A stretch of 64,000 nucleotides of DNA from JAANXG01 sp963731035 (GTDB lineage Bacteria; Pseudomonadota; Gammaproteobacteria; Arenicellales; JAANXG01): the NCBI GenBank assembly GCA_963731035.1, contig CAVSUY010000028.1, positions 124,001-188,000 of the forward strand. The letters run 5' to 3'. This document shows positions 42,001 through 51,860 of this stretch, in pieces. The notes under the pieces were generated by a model that was not told where the DNA came from, made no database searches, and saw only the letters and a program-made list of their open reading frames with translations. How positions within the stretch are numbered: position 1 is the first letter of the stretch; every line of letters begins with the position of its first letter. A program made the translations under genes and the position numbers.

Positions 42001-45000
42001 CCGGAGGAAACGACGTCACCGTATCCTCGAGCTTCGACAGCGCGGATGGCGCCGGCATCGTGGGGGTGAGCGATACCCGTTCCACCGCCACGGACAAGAC
42101 CTCTTTCAGCGCTTACATCGGTTCCAATACGACCGCGGACCTGAGGGGCACGGCGAGCGTGAAGGCTGTTATTGGCGGCACTCAGGTCACGAGCACGATG
42201 ATCAAGCGAGGCGGTGCCGGCGTGGTGCACGTGAGCTCGCCGACGGTCGAGGCCAAGGATGGCGCTACGCTGAAAGCGTACATCGATGCGCTGGCGGGCC
42301 TGGTTGACATCCATGCCGACAACGTCGCTATCCAGGCCGGCGCACGCCGTGGCGGTCTGAACGCACAGGCAAGCTTCGTGGGAGGCGGCGGCGACGGAGT
42401 CGTGGCCGTTGGGACGACCACCGCCACGGCCAAGCAGTCCGCCGACGTCGAGGCCTATGTCATCGGCCCCGCGTTCGTGCACGCGGACGGAACGCTTTCC
42501 ATCGTCGCATCCTCCGGGGATATCGTGTCGAAGGCGACGGCATCCACCGACGAAGGTGCAGCCGTCAACGTCACGAACATCCATGCCACGGCATCGAACG
42601 AATCGAAGCTGTACGCCAAGGTCATGACGAGTGCCGGGGACGTGCCTTCTTTGAGCGCCGGGCATCTTTTGGTCTGGGCAGGCGCTTCTCCGGGAGCCAC
42701 CAGTATCCCCAGCCATCCCGTGTACGTGGACCTCGAGGCGGTGATCGGGACGGGCTCGGGCGGGGCGGTCACCGTCAGCAACCCCGTTGCCAAGGCGCTC
42801 GACTCCATGGAGGTCTACGCGCTGCTTGGCGGAATCGTCGCGACCACCGGCGATATCGATGTAATCGCGAGCACGCAGACGAAATTGCTTGCCAATCCAG
42901 TCGGGTCCACGGTCGGCATACTCAGTGGCGACCAGGGCGGTACCGCAACCACGACGCGCGACGGCTCGACTATCGCCAGCATCGCCTCGGACTGCGGGCC
43001 GTACTGTGGGGCGATCAGTGCCGGCGGAGATATTTCGATCACCGCCGAGGAAGTCAATGAGCTGACCTCGCAGGTGGGATCGCAAAGCGGAGGGTTCGTG
43101 GCGACCGCCCATGGCACGTCGACCTCCACCGTCAAGAGCACCCTTAAGGCCACGGTCGGACCAACCGAGTCGTTGATCGCCGGCGGCGATGTGGCTGTGC
43201 TGGCACAGATGGCTCCCCTGTGCGCTGACGGCCATTGCGAGCGGCTGGGCGTAGCCAGCGGCGAGCTCATCGCCGATGCTTACACCACGGCGAGCGGCGG
43301 CGGCGCCGGCTCCGTCACCAGCGCGACCGCCGAGCTCAGTCCCGAGATCGATGCGATCATAGGCGAAGACGCGCTGGTGCGGTCCGGACAGTCAGTGAGC
43401 GTAAAGGCGTTGCTGAATTCTCCGAATATCTATTCGACCGCGCACACGGACCTCGACGCGGCCTTCACCAGCCTGCAGGTGTACGCCCACTCTTACATGG
43501 ATTCCCGCGTATCCACGGAATTGCGGTCGGGCTCGACGATCATCGCCCCCGACGGTGTCACCGCCCGGGCGGTACAGGATCAGGTCTATCTTCTCGCCGA
43601 TGCCCTGAAAGAAGGGCATGCGATCGACGGCGGCACGGTGAGCGCGGTCTCCGACCCCAAGATGTATTCGAAGATCGATTTCCAGGCAGGCGCCAGCATT
43701 TATGCCTACGACGTCGATTTCGAATCGAACATCGGGATTTCGAACGCGTACGCAAGGGAGCGTGACAACTCCAGCACCATCACCGCCAAAGAGGACACCA
43801 GTTACGACCCCCTCTCCGACGTGATCGTGAATGGGGACATCTACATGCTCAACACGGAGCCGCAGCACCTGGTGATCCATCCGGACGGCACCATAGAGAC
43901 CGTGAGCGGGGAGATCACCGCTAAAGCCGTCGGCGACACGATCGTGGTCGCCCCCCTGGTCAACGATCGCGTCGGCACGATCCGGCTCGTGGCCGAGGCG
44001 CCCATGAACGACAAGGACAAGAACCTGCTCATGGGGGGGTATTCGCAGGGGAAGTGCCCTTACGACCCGACGAGATGCAGCGACCTCGGTTGGAACTCGT
44101 ACAAGCTGCTGTATTCAGGCCTGAAGAACGGCCGCATCCGCGGCACCACCGGCACGGTGCACTATGCCAACGCGTATCCGTATGTCCTGATCGAGAACTA
44201 CTCGCCCAAAGATCTCGTCGTCAACAATATCATCATGTCGACGCCGGGCACAGCGACGCCGACGATCACCCTGGAATCCGACAACAGCAGTGATCCCAGC
44301 TACCAGAGTTGGGTCACGACGCAGCAGGACTTGTCGTCGAACCTTCAGGCCACATTTCCCAACGGCTACAACGGCACCTATGACGGCCTCATTCCTTCTC
44401 GCTACTATGTTGTCTCGCCGGATACGACTACGGTCGACAACGTTCCCGACGCCCTGGTCAATCCGGATTCCTCGATCATTTCGAAGGCCGACCACCTGCA
44501 GATCACCGGCACCAACGGCGATTCCACTATCCGTATATTCAGCACTACCGGCGCGAATACCGACTTTCAAGGGCTGGTAGACAGCGAAGGCCGGTCCGGC
44601 TCCATCGGCATCTTCAATGAATCGGGCAATATTACAGCCAGCGGCTCCGACGCGGCTTTCAGGACTCATGCGTTCAAGGCCTACGCCTACGGCGGCTCCA
44701 TCGGAACCGCCTCGGCGCCGTTGCCCGTCCAGTTGGTGCCGTTCAACGACCAGGTCCCGTCCCTGACGGCATTCGCGCAGGGCTCGATCAATCTGAAGAC
44801 CGTCGTAACCGACAGCACCGGCAGTCTGATAGATGGTGGTACGGCGACCATCGGTAATGTCACTGCCGGCAACGAGGCCCATCTCACGTTCGACGAAGCC
44901 CCGGACAACTACAATATCGTGGGGAATCTGTTCGGTTTGAACAGCCTCGAAGTACATGTCGTCGATCCGAGTGTCACGACGCTCGATATCACGGGTTCCC

Positions 45001-48000
45001 TGGAATCGGGCGTCGAGAACTACCATTTCACCGTCAACAGCGACACCCTGGCGCCGGGCGGCGCCTGGGTGAACGTCGACTTGTCGAATGTCGACATCGC
45101 GGCACCCTCCCGGGTCTCGCCCACCATGAGTCCCAGATGTGACCTACGATGTGGCCGTGGATCGATACACGAGCGCGATTTATCTGTACATCCCGGGTTT
45201 CGCCGAGACGAACCAGCCCGGCGCATCGGCTCGCCAGTATAACGAGGGCGACCTGATCGGGTTCAAGTGGTCGCAGAACGCCGGCCAGGTCACCTTTGAC
45301 AGTCCAATCAAGCACATACCGGGCGAGATCCGCTTCACCGAAGGCGGCTCGGGAAATATCCAGATCACCGGATCGGGTACTCTCAGCCAGCTCAACGGCT
45401 ACTCCAAGGTCTACATCGACAACCTGTCCGGTCGATCCCTTCAGACCGCGCTGATCGACATCGACCAAGCGGTGTTATCGGCGGATCATCGGAGCATTGC
45501 TACGTCGACGACTCCGTTGACGACAAAGAGCGATATCGAGACTGCGTATCCGGGTCTACAGGTCAGCGACTTCGGCAGCAGCGAAGGGCTGGTCGACATC
45601 CAGGCTCGCTCTCCCAGCCCGACCGAACCGTACGGGATCGGCGGGTACGACACGCTGCTGGGCGGCGACATCCTGAACAGCAGCGGGCTGACCCATATTC
45701 GCAACGAGCAGGGCGGCATATACCAGACCGACGGCGGCAAGGTGATCCAGTCCCGGCAGATCGAGCTCCGGGCCTGGGACTACACGGGCCCGGGCACGGG
45801 GATCATCGGCACCGCGGCGCAGCCGATTCGAACGGCCCTCCAGGGCGGCACGCTGGACGCGCTGGCGTACGGTGGCGGCATCCATGTGAAGGAGATATCC
45901 GGCGACCTGAATCTGCTGCGCGCGCAAAGCATTGGCGGGTTCGGGGATGTTTCGCTGTCGGCATACGATTCCATCGTGGACAGCAACGGCGGGGCGCTGA
46001 ACATCCTCGGAAAGGACGTGACCCTGACGGCCACGCTCGGCCACATCGACACCGACCTCTCGTCCACGGGCGTGGTGACCGCGTCGGCCACCGGAACCGG
46101 GGGAGCCTCCTTCCGGTACATCGACCTGCGTTCCCCGGCGCCGATCGAGTTCGCCTCGGTACAGGCCGACGATCACCTCAGCGTCGACGCCCAGGGTGCG
46201 ATCACCGATGCCGCCGATTCGCTGTTCAGCGTCGACGGGAATGCCAGCTTCAGCTCGAACGGCAATGAGATCACGCTCGGCGACGGGGCCTCCGATGTCG
46301 TGAACTTCGGCAGCCTGACCTTCGACGGCGGCGCTGTCTCCATCACCGAGGACAGCGGCATGCATCTGTTTGGCCCGAGCCATGCCGGGAGCGCCCACTT
46401 GGCTTCACAGACGTATGGCATTTTCGAGGCGACAGGGCACTCGGGAAGCTCGAGCACCGCGCCGGCTTCCTATCCCGCACCGGACGGCTCGCTCGTAGTG
46501 GACGGTACCGCAAGTCTCGAGGCCGCTAGCCTCATACTCCTGGACAGCCCGGACAATGACTTCGGCGCCGCCGTGAGCACGCAGGCCGGCGGCGACATCG
46601 TGCTGGTGGACAAGAACGGGATCGAGCTCGGCACCACGCTCACCCCTTACCGACTGTTCGTGCGCGCCTTGAATGGTTCCATCACCGACAGCGGCGCGGC
46701 GACCATCGGCGGGACCACCCATCTGAGCGCGACCGGTGATATCGTCCTCGACACCCCCACGAATGATTTTCAGGACGCCGTGTACAGCGACGGGGCGAAC
46801 ACGACCCTGGTTGACGCTAACAATATTCTGCTCGGCACCAATATCGCGCACGGAGACTTGTCCGTGACGGCACGGGATGGATCCATCACCCAGACCCCGG
46901 CCGACGACGGGGTTTCCGTGGACGGCGATACCAGCCTGCTGGCGACCGGCGAGATCCTCATGGACAACCCGCTCAATGATTTTCGCGGCACCGTGGATGC
47001 CGTCAACTCGTCGCTGCCGGCGGTACAGGTGGTGGGCCCACGCATAGAGCTCGTCGACCAGGACAACATCGACCTGCATCGCGTCATCTCCGGCTCGGAC
47101 GTGTTCGTGACCGCCGGCGGCGCCATTACCGACAGCGAGGGCTCCGTGATCGACGTGCCGTTCAGCGCGCACTTCAACGCCACCGGTGACATCACGCTCG
47201 GCGACAACATGGCGGATGCTGTCAACTTCGGTCACTTCGGGATCGACGCCTTCGGCGGCGATCAGTACGGGCTCGAAGTCAACGGCAAGGCGACGGCTAT
47301 CACCGAGCACAGCGCCACGAACTTCTTCGGCAACAGCCACGTCACCTCGCTCGACATGAACACCTTCGGGGACATGACGGACACCGGCGAAGTTACCGTG
47401 GACGGGATTTCGAATCTCCACGTAACGCGCGGCAACTCGATCTATCTCGACACCAAGAACAGCGCCTACTTCGGCGACGTGACCTTCGACACGGTGAGCG
47501 GCAGCGGCCGGATCCACAACATCCGCTTCATCGACGGCAGCGACCTGTTGCTGCACCCACTGACGGTTACGGGCTTCCTGGATATTGCCGCCTTGTCCGA
47601 GCTTCGCACCAGCGACCTGGGGCCGGTGCGCTCGGTGGGCGGCGACATCTCCCTCAACGGCTACAACAAGCTGGTCGTCGGTCATGGCGGTGTCATCGGG
47701 TCCGGGGCCGTGAACCTGGCCGCGGCGGATGGGCACTTCGGTCAGCGGAGCTACGTGCACGGCCCGAGCAACCTGCACCTCGGCGGGGACGTGATCTCGA
47801 CGGGCGGCAAGGTCAGCCTGCTCGCCGGAGACAACATCTTCGCCAACGGCGGCACCGTTCGCACCCCCACCGACGCGAGCTTCATGGCGACCCGCGGCAG
47901 GATCGGCAGCACCTCGGCGCCGATCCCGGTCGACGTCGGCGGCATCGTCACGTTGTTCCAGACGCTGAGCACGCCGGCCGTCACCGGTCATTACGGTGCC

Positions 48001-48624
48001 CTTACGGTGCACCAGCCGCTGCCCAATATCCGGCAGTTGTTCCAGGATGTCTTCTTCCGCGGGCTGCCGACGATACCTCCTCCGCCGCCGACCACGCCGC
48101 CGTCGTCCAGCACCACCGAGGTGCCGCCCTGTCAGTCCGATCCCGCGGCCTGCGAAACGCAGATCAAACACTTCTGCTCGGACAACGGGGGGTTCTGCAA
48201 TGTCGAACATTTACCGACTTGCCAGGACAATCCGGACCTGTGCGAGAGAATCATCATCGACATGTGCACGAAGGATCCATCGGCGTGCAAGATTGTGAGC
48301 GTTACGCTCAAGTGCATCCAGGACCCGTCCTCCTGCGTTCCGGTAACCATTCCGCAATGTTTGTCGAGCCCCGAGGGCTGCGCCCTAACGCCCTGTGCGG
48401 GTGACCCGCAGTCCTGCTCGCTGCTGCCGTACCTTCAACACATCACGGGCGAGCCATTCGAACCCGTCAAGGGCAACGCGGTGGCGAAGAACAACACCTC
48501 CAGCGACGAAATCACGATCTGCAACGGGGTCAACCTGTTCGGTCAGAACAAGGAATGCAAACCCGTGAACCAGGACGTCGAGATTTTCGAGATCAAGCAG
48601 CCCCTGTACTCGATCGGACCTTGA
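27016..48624 (+). CDS. giant TpsA exoprotein (filamentous haemagglutinin/LktA-like adhesin), about 7,200 codons, multiple frameshifts
   Basis: ATG 27016 (a GTG at 27013 is the alternative) to TGA 48624. Residues 1-41 are a signal peptide. A TPS secretion domain follows at about 42-270, with NPNGLVFG at 123-130. Next come two GGS-GGNGGSVE-type modules around a Ser/Thr/Asp-rich spacer (about 536-692). Thousands of residues of degenerate repeats follow, of the pattern N-x-x-A-x-I-D-x-A-x-V and G-x-L-x-V-x-A. Late FHA-type repeats contain NDF. The C-terminus has a Pro-rich linker and a Cys-rich tail. From 27016 to 38058 and from 45139 to 48624 the frame is clean. Between them I count at least eleven single-base shifts with net zero effect, so the first and last frames agree. 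No stop occurs within the inferred frames. Confidence 0.85.
28621..29091 (+). other. Ser/Thr/Asp-rich low-complexity spacer in TpsA
   Basis: Residues about 536-692 consist mostly of Ser, Thr, Asp, Gly and Ala in short variations on SSTDT, TSSD and GTSSADGS. The segment separates two copies of the GGNGGSVE-type module (about 28.2 kb and 29.5 kb). Such acidic linkers are extended and often length-variable. The underlying DNA is not an exact tandem repeat, so it is not an obvious slippage tract. Confidence 0.75.
48130..48558 (+). repeat. C-terminal array of seven C-x6-C loops plus C-x11-C in TpsA
   Basis: After a Pro-rich linker (PPPPTTPPSSSTT) the protein has CQSDPAAC, CSDNGGFC, CQDNPDLC, CTKDPSAC, CIQDPSSC, CLSSPEGC and CAGDPQSC (48130-48417). 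Each has exactly six residues between the Cys, and six of the seven have Pro at the fourth inner position. A last pair, CNGVNLFGQNKEC, lies at 48520-48558. TpsA anchors such as Haemophilus HMW1 use a single disulfide loop near the C-terminus to hold the protein at the cell surface. A seven-fold array plus one terminal pair is an elaborated form. The rest of the 7,200 codons is almost free of Cys. Confidence 0.85.
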
Positions 48625-48691
48625 AGTTCGATCGGATCTTCCTAACTACTCCGCAAGCGGCTCTACCTACACGCCTTGAAGATTGGTCACA

Positions 48692-48811
48692 CTAGTCTTG
48701 CTTCGCTTCCGATTTCTTCGAGACAAGCATTCCATCCGCGCGCGATGAATCCTTTTCAGTCTTCTGAGATCTCTCTATCTCCTTGAAGACATTGCGCTCG
48801 CGTAGAGTCAT
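48692..48811 (-). CDS. 39-residue ORF, paralogue-like to the ORF at 24.1 kb
   Basis: ATG 48811 to TAG 48692; begins MTLRERNVFKEIERSQ and ends KDSSRADGMLVSKKSEAKQD. The last 20 residues align without gaps to those of the ORF at 24104-24223. The ATG overlaps the stop of the preceding 28-codon ORF as ATGA. Highly charged, no Cys, no signal peptide. Unknown family. Its stop lies 68 bp from the convergent tpsA stop. Confidence 0.38.
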   Translation of the reverse strand: MTLRERNVFKEIERSQKTEKDSSRADGMLVSKKSEAKQD

Positions 48812-48894
48812 CTCATATCATCCGCGCGCAACAAATCCTGCTTGGATTTTCTAAGGAGTCTCTCCTCCCTGAAGGCGTCGCGCTCGGGTGGCAT
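48808..48894 (-). CDS. 28-residue ORF with the same RADDM motif
   Basis: ATG 48894 to TGA 48808; the sequence runs MPPERDAFREERLLRK and ends QDLLRADDMR. The start ERDAFRE mirrors ERNVFKE of the next ORF, and LLRADDM is identical to the ORF at 24.1 kb. It follows the HigA-like gene by 42 bp on the same strand and overlaps the next ORF by ATGA. It may be a truncated copy. No clear Shine-Dalgarno. Confidence 0.3.
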   Translation of the reverse strand: MPPERDAFREERLLRKSKQDLLRADDMR

Positions 48895-48936
48895 TGTCAC
48901 TCACAGCGCCACCCGGGTGAGCCTGGCCGACCCGCT

Positions 48937-49596
48937 TCAGGCGCTCTTCTCGCGGTCCAGGTTCGACAGCCACTCCTTGACGACCCCGGCGTTCTCCGTC
49001 TCGCCGGTCTTTTCATACAGCGCCAGCGCTTGCTGCCACTGTTCGCGCGCTTCCCGGAGCTTGCCATGCTGGGCGTAGAGCCTGCCGAGGTTCGCATGGT
49101 CGGTGGCCGTGCCGGCCTCGTCGTGAAGATGCTTGTTCATGTCCAGCAGCATCTTGTAGTGGGATTCCGCCTCGGCGAAGCTGCCGCGGTTCGCGTACAT
49201 GAAGCCGAGCCGCGCCAGGCCGGTGACCAACCCTTCCCGCGCGTTCACGTCGATGCTCGAATCGTCAACCGCGTCCGCGTCCAGGGCGCCGCCCGCCGAC
49301 ACCTCCTCGTCAATCCGCTGGCCGTGCCGGGCGCGGGTCTCCGCCAATTCGTAGCGGGCTTGCAGCTCCATCCAGTATTCCTCGCGGTTGGAGAAAAAGC
49401 GCGCCAGGCGCAGCGCGGTTTCGGCGCTGATGCCGCGCTTGCCGTTCAGGATGCTGGTGATTCGGCCGCTCGGCACTCGCAGTCCCAGGGCCAGTCTGTT
49501 CGCGGAAAGCCCGCGCGCCTTCATCGCCTGCGCCAGGATGGCGCCCGGATGAACGACGGCGGTGGTCGCCGCCTCGGTATCGGATTTCCCGCTCAT
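48937..49596 (-). CDS. HigA/VapI-type HTH regulator fused to TPR repeats
   Basis: 219 residues from ATG 49596 (a TTG 36 bp upstream is the alternative). Residues about 12-90 form the HigA-antitoxin-like helix-turn-helix domain, with HPGAILAQAMKARGLSANRL, RITSILNGKRGIS and ETALRLARFFSNREEYWMELQ. Residues about 125-215 hold two TPR-like helical hairpins (LARLGFMYANRGSFAEAESH and ATDHANLGRLYAQHGKLREA). Usual HigA antitoxins end near residue 100; the TPR extension is unusual. No HigB-like toxin gene flanks it. A palindrome at 49636-49656 just upstream is a likely operator. Confidence 0.8.
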   Translation of the reverse strand: MSGKSDTEAATTAVVHPGAILAQAMKARGLSANRLALGLRVPSGRITSILNGKRGISAETALRLARFFSNREEYWMELQARYELAETRARHGQRIDEEVSAGGALDADAVDDSSIDVNAREGLVTGLARLGFMYANRGSFAEAESHYKMLLDMNKHLHDEAGTATDHANLGRLYAQHGKLREAREQWQQALALYEKTGETENAGVVKEWLSNLDREKSA

Positions 49597-49635
49597 TGCG
49601 TGATGCCTCGGATATTCTGGAGTGATACGCAAAGG

Positions 49636-49656
49636 GTACTACGTAACGCGTAGTAC
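49636..49656. promoter_or_regulatory. palindromic operator candidate
   Basis: GTACTACG-taacg-CGTAGTAC, perfect 8-bp arms with a 5-bp spacer, 40 bp upstream of the HigA-like ATG. HigA-type proteins bind such palindromes in their own promoters. It could also serve the divergent lipoprotein gene. Confidence 0.55.
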
Positions 49657-49841
49657 GACAAACTCGCCACATTCGGGTGTAGCCCGTCGCGCGCCTGCGG
49701 CCGGCGACAGGCGTCGACCTGTAACCGTTGTTGCTAGAATCCGGAACCATGCCGTTCATGCTGAAAGCGCTCGTGCGCCTTGCACCGTTTTCCAGCACAC
49801 CATCGAGGTACACCGGCCGGACCATTCTCCAAGCAGCCGCG

Positions 49842-50471
49842 ATGTGGATGCCCCTGCAGTTGAAGCGCCTTCTGGTGACGTCGTTCATCGTGTTGGCCGC
49901 CGGCTGCGCTTCCCATCCACCGAGCCACCAGCAGAACCTCTGCGCCGTATTCAGGCAGCACCCCGAGTGGTACGACTACGCCAAGGAATCGCAGGAAAAG
50001 TGGGGAACACCCATCCAGATTCAGATGGCATTCGTGCATCTTGAATCCAGCTATCGTTCCCACGCCAAGCCGCCTTACAAATGGTTTTTGTTCATTCCTC
50101 TCGGCCGAGAGTCGTCGGCCAAGGGTTACGGCCAGATCCAGGACCCGGCGTGGGCGGAATACAAGAAGGAACGCGGCGGCTGGTTCCGGGGCCGGTCAGA
50201 CATGGAGGATGTACTGGACTTCATCGGCTGGTACAACGACAAGAGCAGCCGCATGCTGGGCATATCCAAGTGGGACCCGAAGCGCCTCTACCTCGCCTAC
50301 CACGAGGGCCGGGGCGGCTACCGGCGCGGCACCTACAAGCACAAGCCGCAGCTGCTGCGGGTCGCCAACGGCGTCGATCGTACGGCCCGCGACTACGGAG
50401 CCCAGCTCAAGCACTGCGAGGACGAGTTCAAGTGCCGGAAGTGGTACCAGATCGGTCTATTGTGCCACTAG
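49842..50471 (+). CDS. lipoprotein with lysozyme/transglycosylase-like domain
   Basis: 209 residues from ATG 49842; a second ATG two codons later is also possible. The lipobox is LAAGC (Cys near residue 20), giving an outer-membrane or periplasmic lipoprotein. The domain has a probable catalytic Glu in HLESSYRSHA, then GYGQIQDPAWAEYKKE and VLDFIGWYNDKSSRMLGIS, and late AYHEGRGGY. This order matches SLT-type lytic transglycosylases. It likely cleaves peptidoglycan or is a structural relative. An upstream in-frame ATG at 49728 adds an unlikely N-terminal tail before the signal. Confidence 0.78.
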   Translation: MWMPLQLKRLLVTSFIVLAAGCASHPPSHQQNLCAVFRQHPEWYDYAKESQEKWGTPIQIQMAFVHLESSYRSHAKPPYKWFLFIPLGRESSAKGYGQIQDPAWAEYKKERGGWFRGRSDMEDVLDFIGWYNDKSSRMLGISKWDPKRLYLAYHEGRGGYRRGTYKHKPQLLRVANGVDRTARDYGAQLKHCEDEFKCRKWYQIGLLCH

Positions 50472-50844
50472 GCTCGGCGCCGGCGGTCCCGGCCGCGCAA
50501 ACCCCCGTATCGCGCTGTTCCTGTTATCTCGAGGGTGGCGAATCAGGTGGCGCTGGCCTGGCGCCGGAAAACCCGTAGAATCACAGTTTGCCAAAGAGGA
50601 ATTAAGGGAGCAGCTATGCATCATCCAGGGTATGCCCGTTGCGTAGTTGTCGTGCCAGCAGACGGCCCATACCCACGACCGGAGGGGACTGCCTCGCCTT
50701 TCGTCCCGCCTCAAGCACTCCGGTCACCGCATCGCGCATTCCAATTTCGACGACGGCAACGGGTTCATCCTGAAACAGCCGGGGTGATCCAACTTATCCA
50801 CACGCCTTAAGAGCACCGGGAAAAAACACCAAGGGGAGTGCCTG
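50472..50844 (+). other. intergenic region with one doubtful small ORF
   Basis: A 64-codon ORF at 50616-50810 (MHHPGYARCVVVVPADGPYP onward) is preceded by AAGGGAGCAGCT, an acceptable ribosome binding site, but the protein is Pro/Arg-rich and matches nothing that I know. Another frame of the same DNA reads SSRLKHSGHRIAHSNFDDGN and stops shortly after, so a decayed gene is possible. No terminator is evident. Confidence 0.3.
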
Positions 50845-51753
50845 ATGAGCCGAGTAGCCAGACAAGCAGGTTGGTTTTTCATTGCAACGATGGGCATGGG
50901 TCTAATGGGCGTCAGCCTGGCGGTGACCTCCAGTGTCAATGTGACCGTCACCGACCCGAACGAGAAACCGCTCAAGATCCAGACTTTGACCCTGACGCCA
51001 CAGGGCGGCGGTGAGGCCGTCACCGTGGAGAACGATGACGACGACAACAAGGTCGCGGGCCTGGTGCTGGAGGGCGGCCAGAGCTATGAGGTTACCGCCG
51101 TGGATCAGGACGGCAAAGAGCACAGAGGTATTCTGGTCGTACCGGCCGGCGGCGGGACACATGACCTCACACTTGCCATGGAAGCGATTCCCGCCGGCGA
51201 GACGGCGGGGGGCGGCAACGGCGGCGCCGCCGGCTGGTGGCAGCGACGCAGCGGTGCCGAGAAGGCCGGAATCGCGGCCGCTGCCGTGGGCGGCGTGGTG
51301 CTCCTCGCGAACAGCGGCAACGGTGACAACAACGGCGGCAACGGCGGAAGCGGTGGTTCGGCTCCGCAGACTGGCGGTGGCACCCAGCCGACGACCACCA
51401 AGACCAACGTCAACGTGAATTGCACGGCCATCAATAATCCGCAGGGCAGCGCTACATTCGTATTCAACGAGCTCCTGCATCTGTGGATCCTGATTATCAA
51501 TCCCGACGCCGGCGCCAGCGCTTCGGCGCGAATCGTAATGAACAGCGGCTTCGTACTGACCGGGACCCTGCAGGGCAGCCAACTCAACGCTTCGGGCCAT
51601 GGACAACTCACGGGCGTCAACACCACCGCGAGCTTCAACGGGACATTTGACGTCGACACCGGCGCGCTGCAAGGGAACCTGCAGGCCGGCCCGCCCCTGG
51701 GAGGCGGATCGAGTGACCAGGTCGGTGCGACGTGCAGCGGGGCGGGCACATAG
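50845..51753 (+). CDS. exported protein of unknown function
   Basis: 302 residues. A signal peptide (hydrophobic core FFIATMGMGLMGVSLAV) is followed by a beta-rich region (about 30-115) with VNVTVTDPNEKPLKI and QSYEVTAVDQDGKE, resembling a carboxypeptidase-regulatory or Ig-like fold. A Gly-rich stretch comes next, then a short hydrophobic segment (GIAAAAVGGVVLLA, about 142-155), a Gly/Asn linker and a second beta-rich domain (about 190-300) with one Cys near each end. GGGGAGTGCCTG precedes the ATG at the right distance. I do not recognise a family. Confidence 0.65.
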   Translation: MSRVARQAGWFFIATMGMGLMGVSLAVTSSVNVTVTDPNEKPLKIQTLTLTPQGGGEAVTVENDDDDNKVAGLVLEGGQSYEVTAVDQDGKEHRGILVVPAGGGTHDLTLAMEAIPAGETAGGGNGGAAGWWQRRSGAEKAGIAAAAVGGVVLLANSGNGDNNGGNGGSGGSAPQTGGGTQPTTTKTNVNVNCTAINNPQGSATFVFNELLHLWILIINPDAGASASARIVMNSGFVLTGTLQGSQLNASGHGQLTGVNTTASFNGTFDVDTGALQGNLQAGPPLGGGSSDQVGATCSGAGT

Positions 51754-51835
51754 CGATAGCGAGATGCCGTCGCCCCGCCTCGGCAGCGCGGACGCGGCGG
51801 GGTGACCATGTCCGAAAATGGCGAGACGCGGGACA

Positions 51836-51860
51836 CGGGGGAGAGTAGAACTCTCCCCCG
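51836..51860. promoter_or_regulatory. perfect 11-bp inverted repeat abutting the Ada/AlkA start codon
   Basis: Arms 51836-51846 and 51850-51860 (CGGGGGAGAGT / ACTCTCCCCCG) with a 3-bp centre end directly before the ATG at 51861. The left arm contains the only GGAG-like Shine-Dalgarno, so the hairpin in mRNA would hide it. Alternatively it is a dimer-binding operator. No U-tract follows, so a terminator for the upstream gene is unlikely. Confidence 0.65.

Noticed and set aside
27016..48624. CRISPR or exact tandem-repeat array in the repetitive adhesin gene
   Set aside because: Repeats are degenerate at DNA level and conserved only as protein patterns; no fixed repeat-spacer spacing.
48937..49656. 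A HigBA toxin-antitoxin module
   Set aside because: No HigB-like ORF occurs on either side, so only an orphan antitoxin-like regulator can be claimed.
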